Shown here one piece after another: positions 63,812 to 64,000 of a DNA stretch of 64,000 nt (position 1 is the first letter of the stretch; each line of letters starts with the position of its first letter). The notes under the pieces are model-generated. The model was not told the DNA's origin and searched no databases. It was given only the letters and a program-made list of their open reading frames with translations. Location of the stretch: positions 511,491 through 575,490 of the forward strand of contig NZ_FOSS01000002.1 in the NCBI RefSeq assembly GCF_900114355.1, in the 5' to 3' direction. The position numbers and the translations under genes are program-made. Source of the DNA: Lysobacter sp. cf310. Lineage in GTDB: Bacteria > Pseudomonadota > Gammaproteobacteria > Xanthomonadales > Xanthomonadaceae.

Positions 63812-64000
63812 CACCACTCCGCTGCGGAACCGTAGCCAGGCCCGATCGGGCCATTCCGCCAGACGCGCTGGCGGCGGAACCCCGCCGTGGCGGCCGCAGG
63901 TCCCGCGTGCTGGGTAAGCACGTGTTGGTTCCGCGCGCTATGACAGCGGCGGCCGGATCGGCGACGGCCCCGCGCGCCGCTGTTGCGTGCGCGCGGCGCG

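Overview
The window is high-GC chromosomal DNA from a gammaproteobacterium of the Xanthomonadaceae/Lysobacteraceae, most likely a Lysobacter. Two observations support this. There is a tandem set of four secreted proteases closely resembling the alpha-lytic protease of Lysobacter enzymogenes. The housekeeping order rpoE-rseA-mucD-lepA-lepB-rnc-era-recO and fabH-fabD-fabG-acpP-fabF-pabB-pabC-mltG-tmk-holB-pilZ is also that of Xanthomonads and Pseudomonads. The genus is an inference; no rRNA or tRNA gene was seen.

Left part (1-20 kb). The 5' part of a large SpvB/RHS-type secreted protein runs off the left edge on the minus strand. It is followed by a PAP2 phosphatase overlapping ispG, then xseA, an acetolactate-synthase-like enzyme with an aldehyde dehydrogenase, a von Willebrand A lipoprotein, a GAF-GAF-GGDEF-EAL cyclic-di-GMP enzyme, an ECF sigma factor with a membrane partner, and a tightly packed IMPACT-family / ABC exporter / YjbR group. 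The vWA lipoprotein and the sigma-factor partner share a short segment resembling the start of a TonB-dependent receptor plug.

Protease island (20.2-27.3 kb). Four S1E-type pre-pro-proteases lie head to tail on the minus strand, separated by 0.4-0.95 kb of non-coding DNA. Each has a signal peptide, an alpha-lytic-type pro region, the His/Asp/Ser triad and six cysteines. The residues aligning with the primary specificity pocket differ in every copy. Three copies have a matching small stem-loop just before the ribosome binding site, and all four are followed by a GC-rich hairpin. An L,D-transpeptidase translationally coupled to aidB lies upstream.

Middle part (29-42 kb). This holds an FAD monooxygenase, a cold-shock protein, a nagZ-hpt-methylthioinosine phosphorylase operon, a CYTH protein, a repeat-rich intergenic stretch with a hexanucleotide microsatellite and dispersed repeats, a secreted S8 subtilase, rlmD, a ydbL/ydbH-like envelope locus, and a receiver-Hpt protein.

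Right part (42-64 kb). Core genes dominate: recO, era, rnc, a DUF4845 gene, lepB, lepA, then mucD, rseA and rpoE with a candidate sigma-E promoter, a divergent FadB/FadJ-like multienzyme, a tandem 51-bp palindromic repeat array, and the pilZ to fabH cluster. In that cluster pabB, pabC, mltG, tmk, holB and pilZ are joined by five successive 4-base stop/start overlaps. Intrinsic terminators follow fabH and acpP. The last 189 bases, upstream of fabH, hold no gene I can support.
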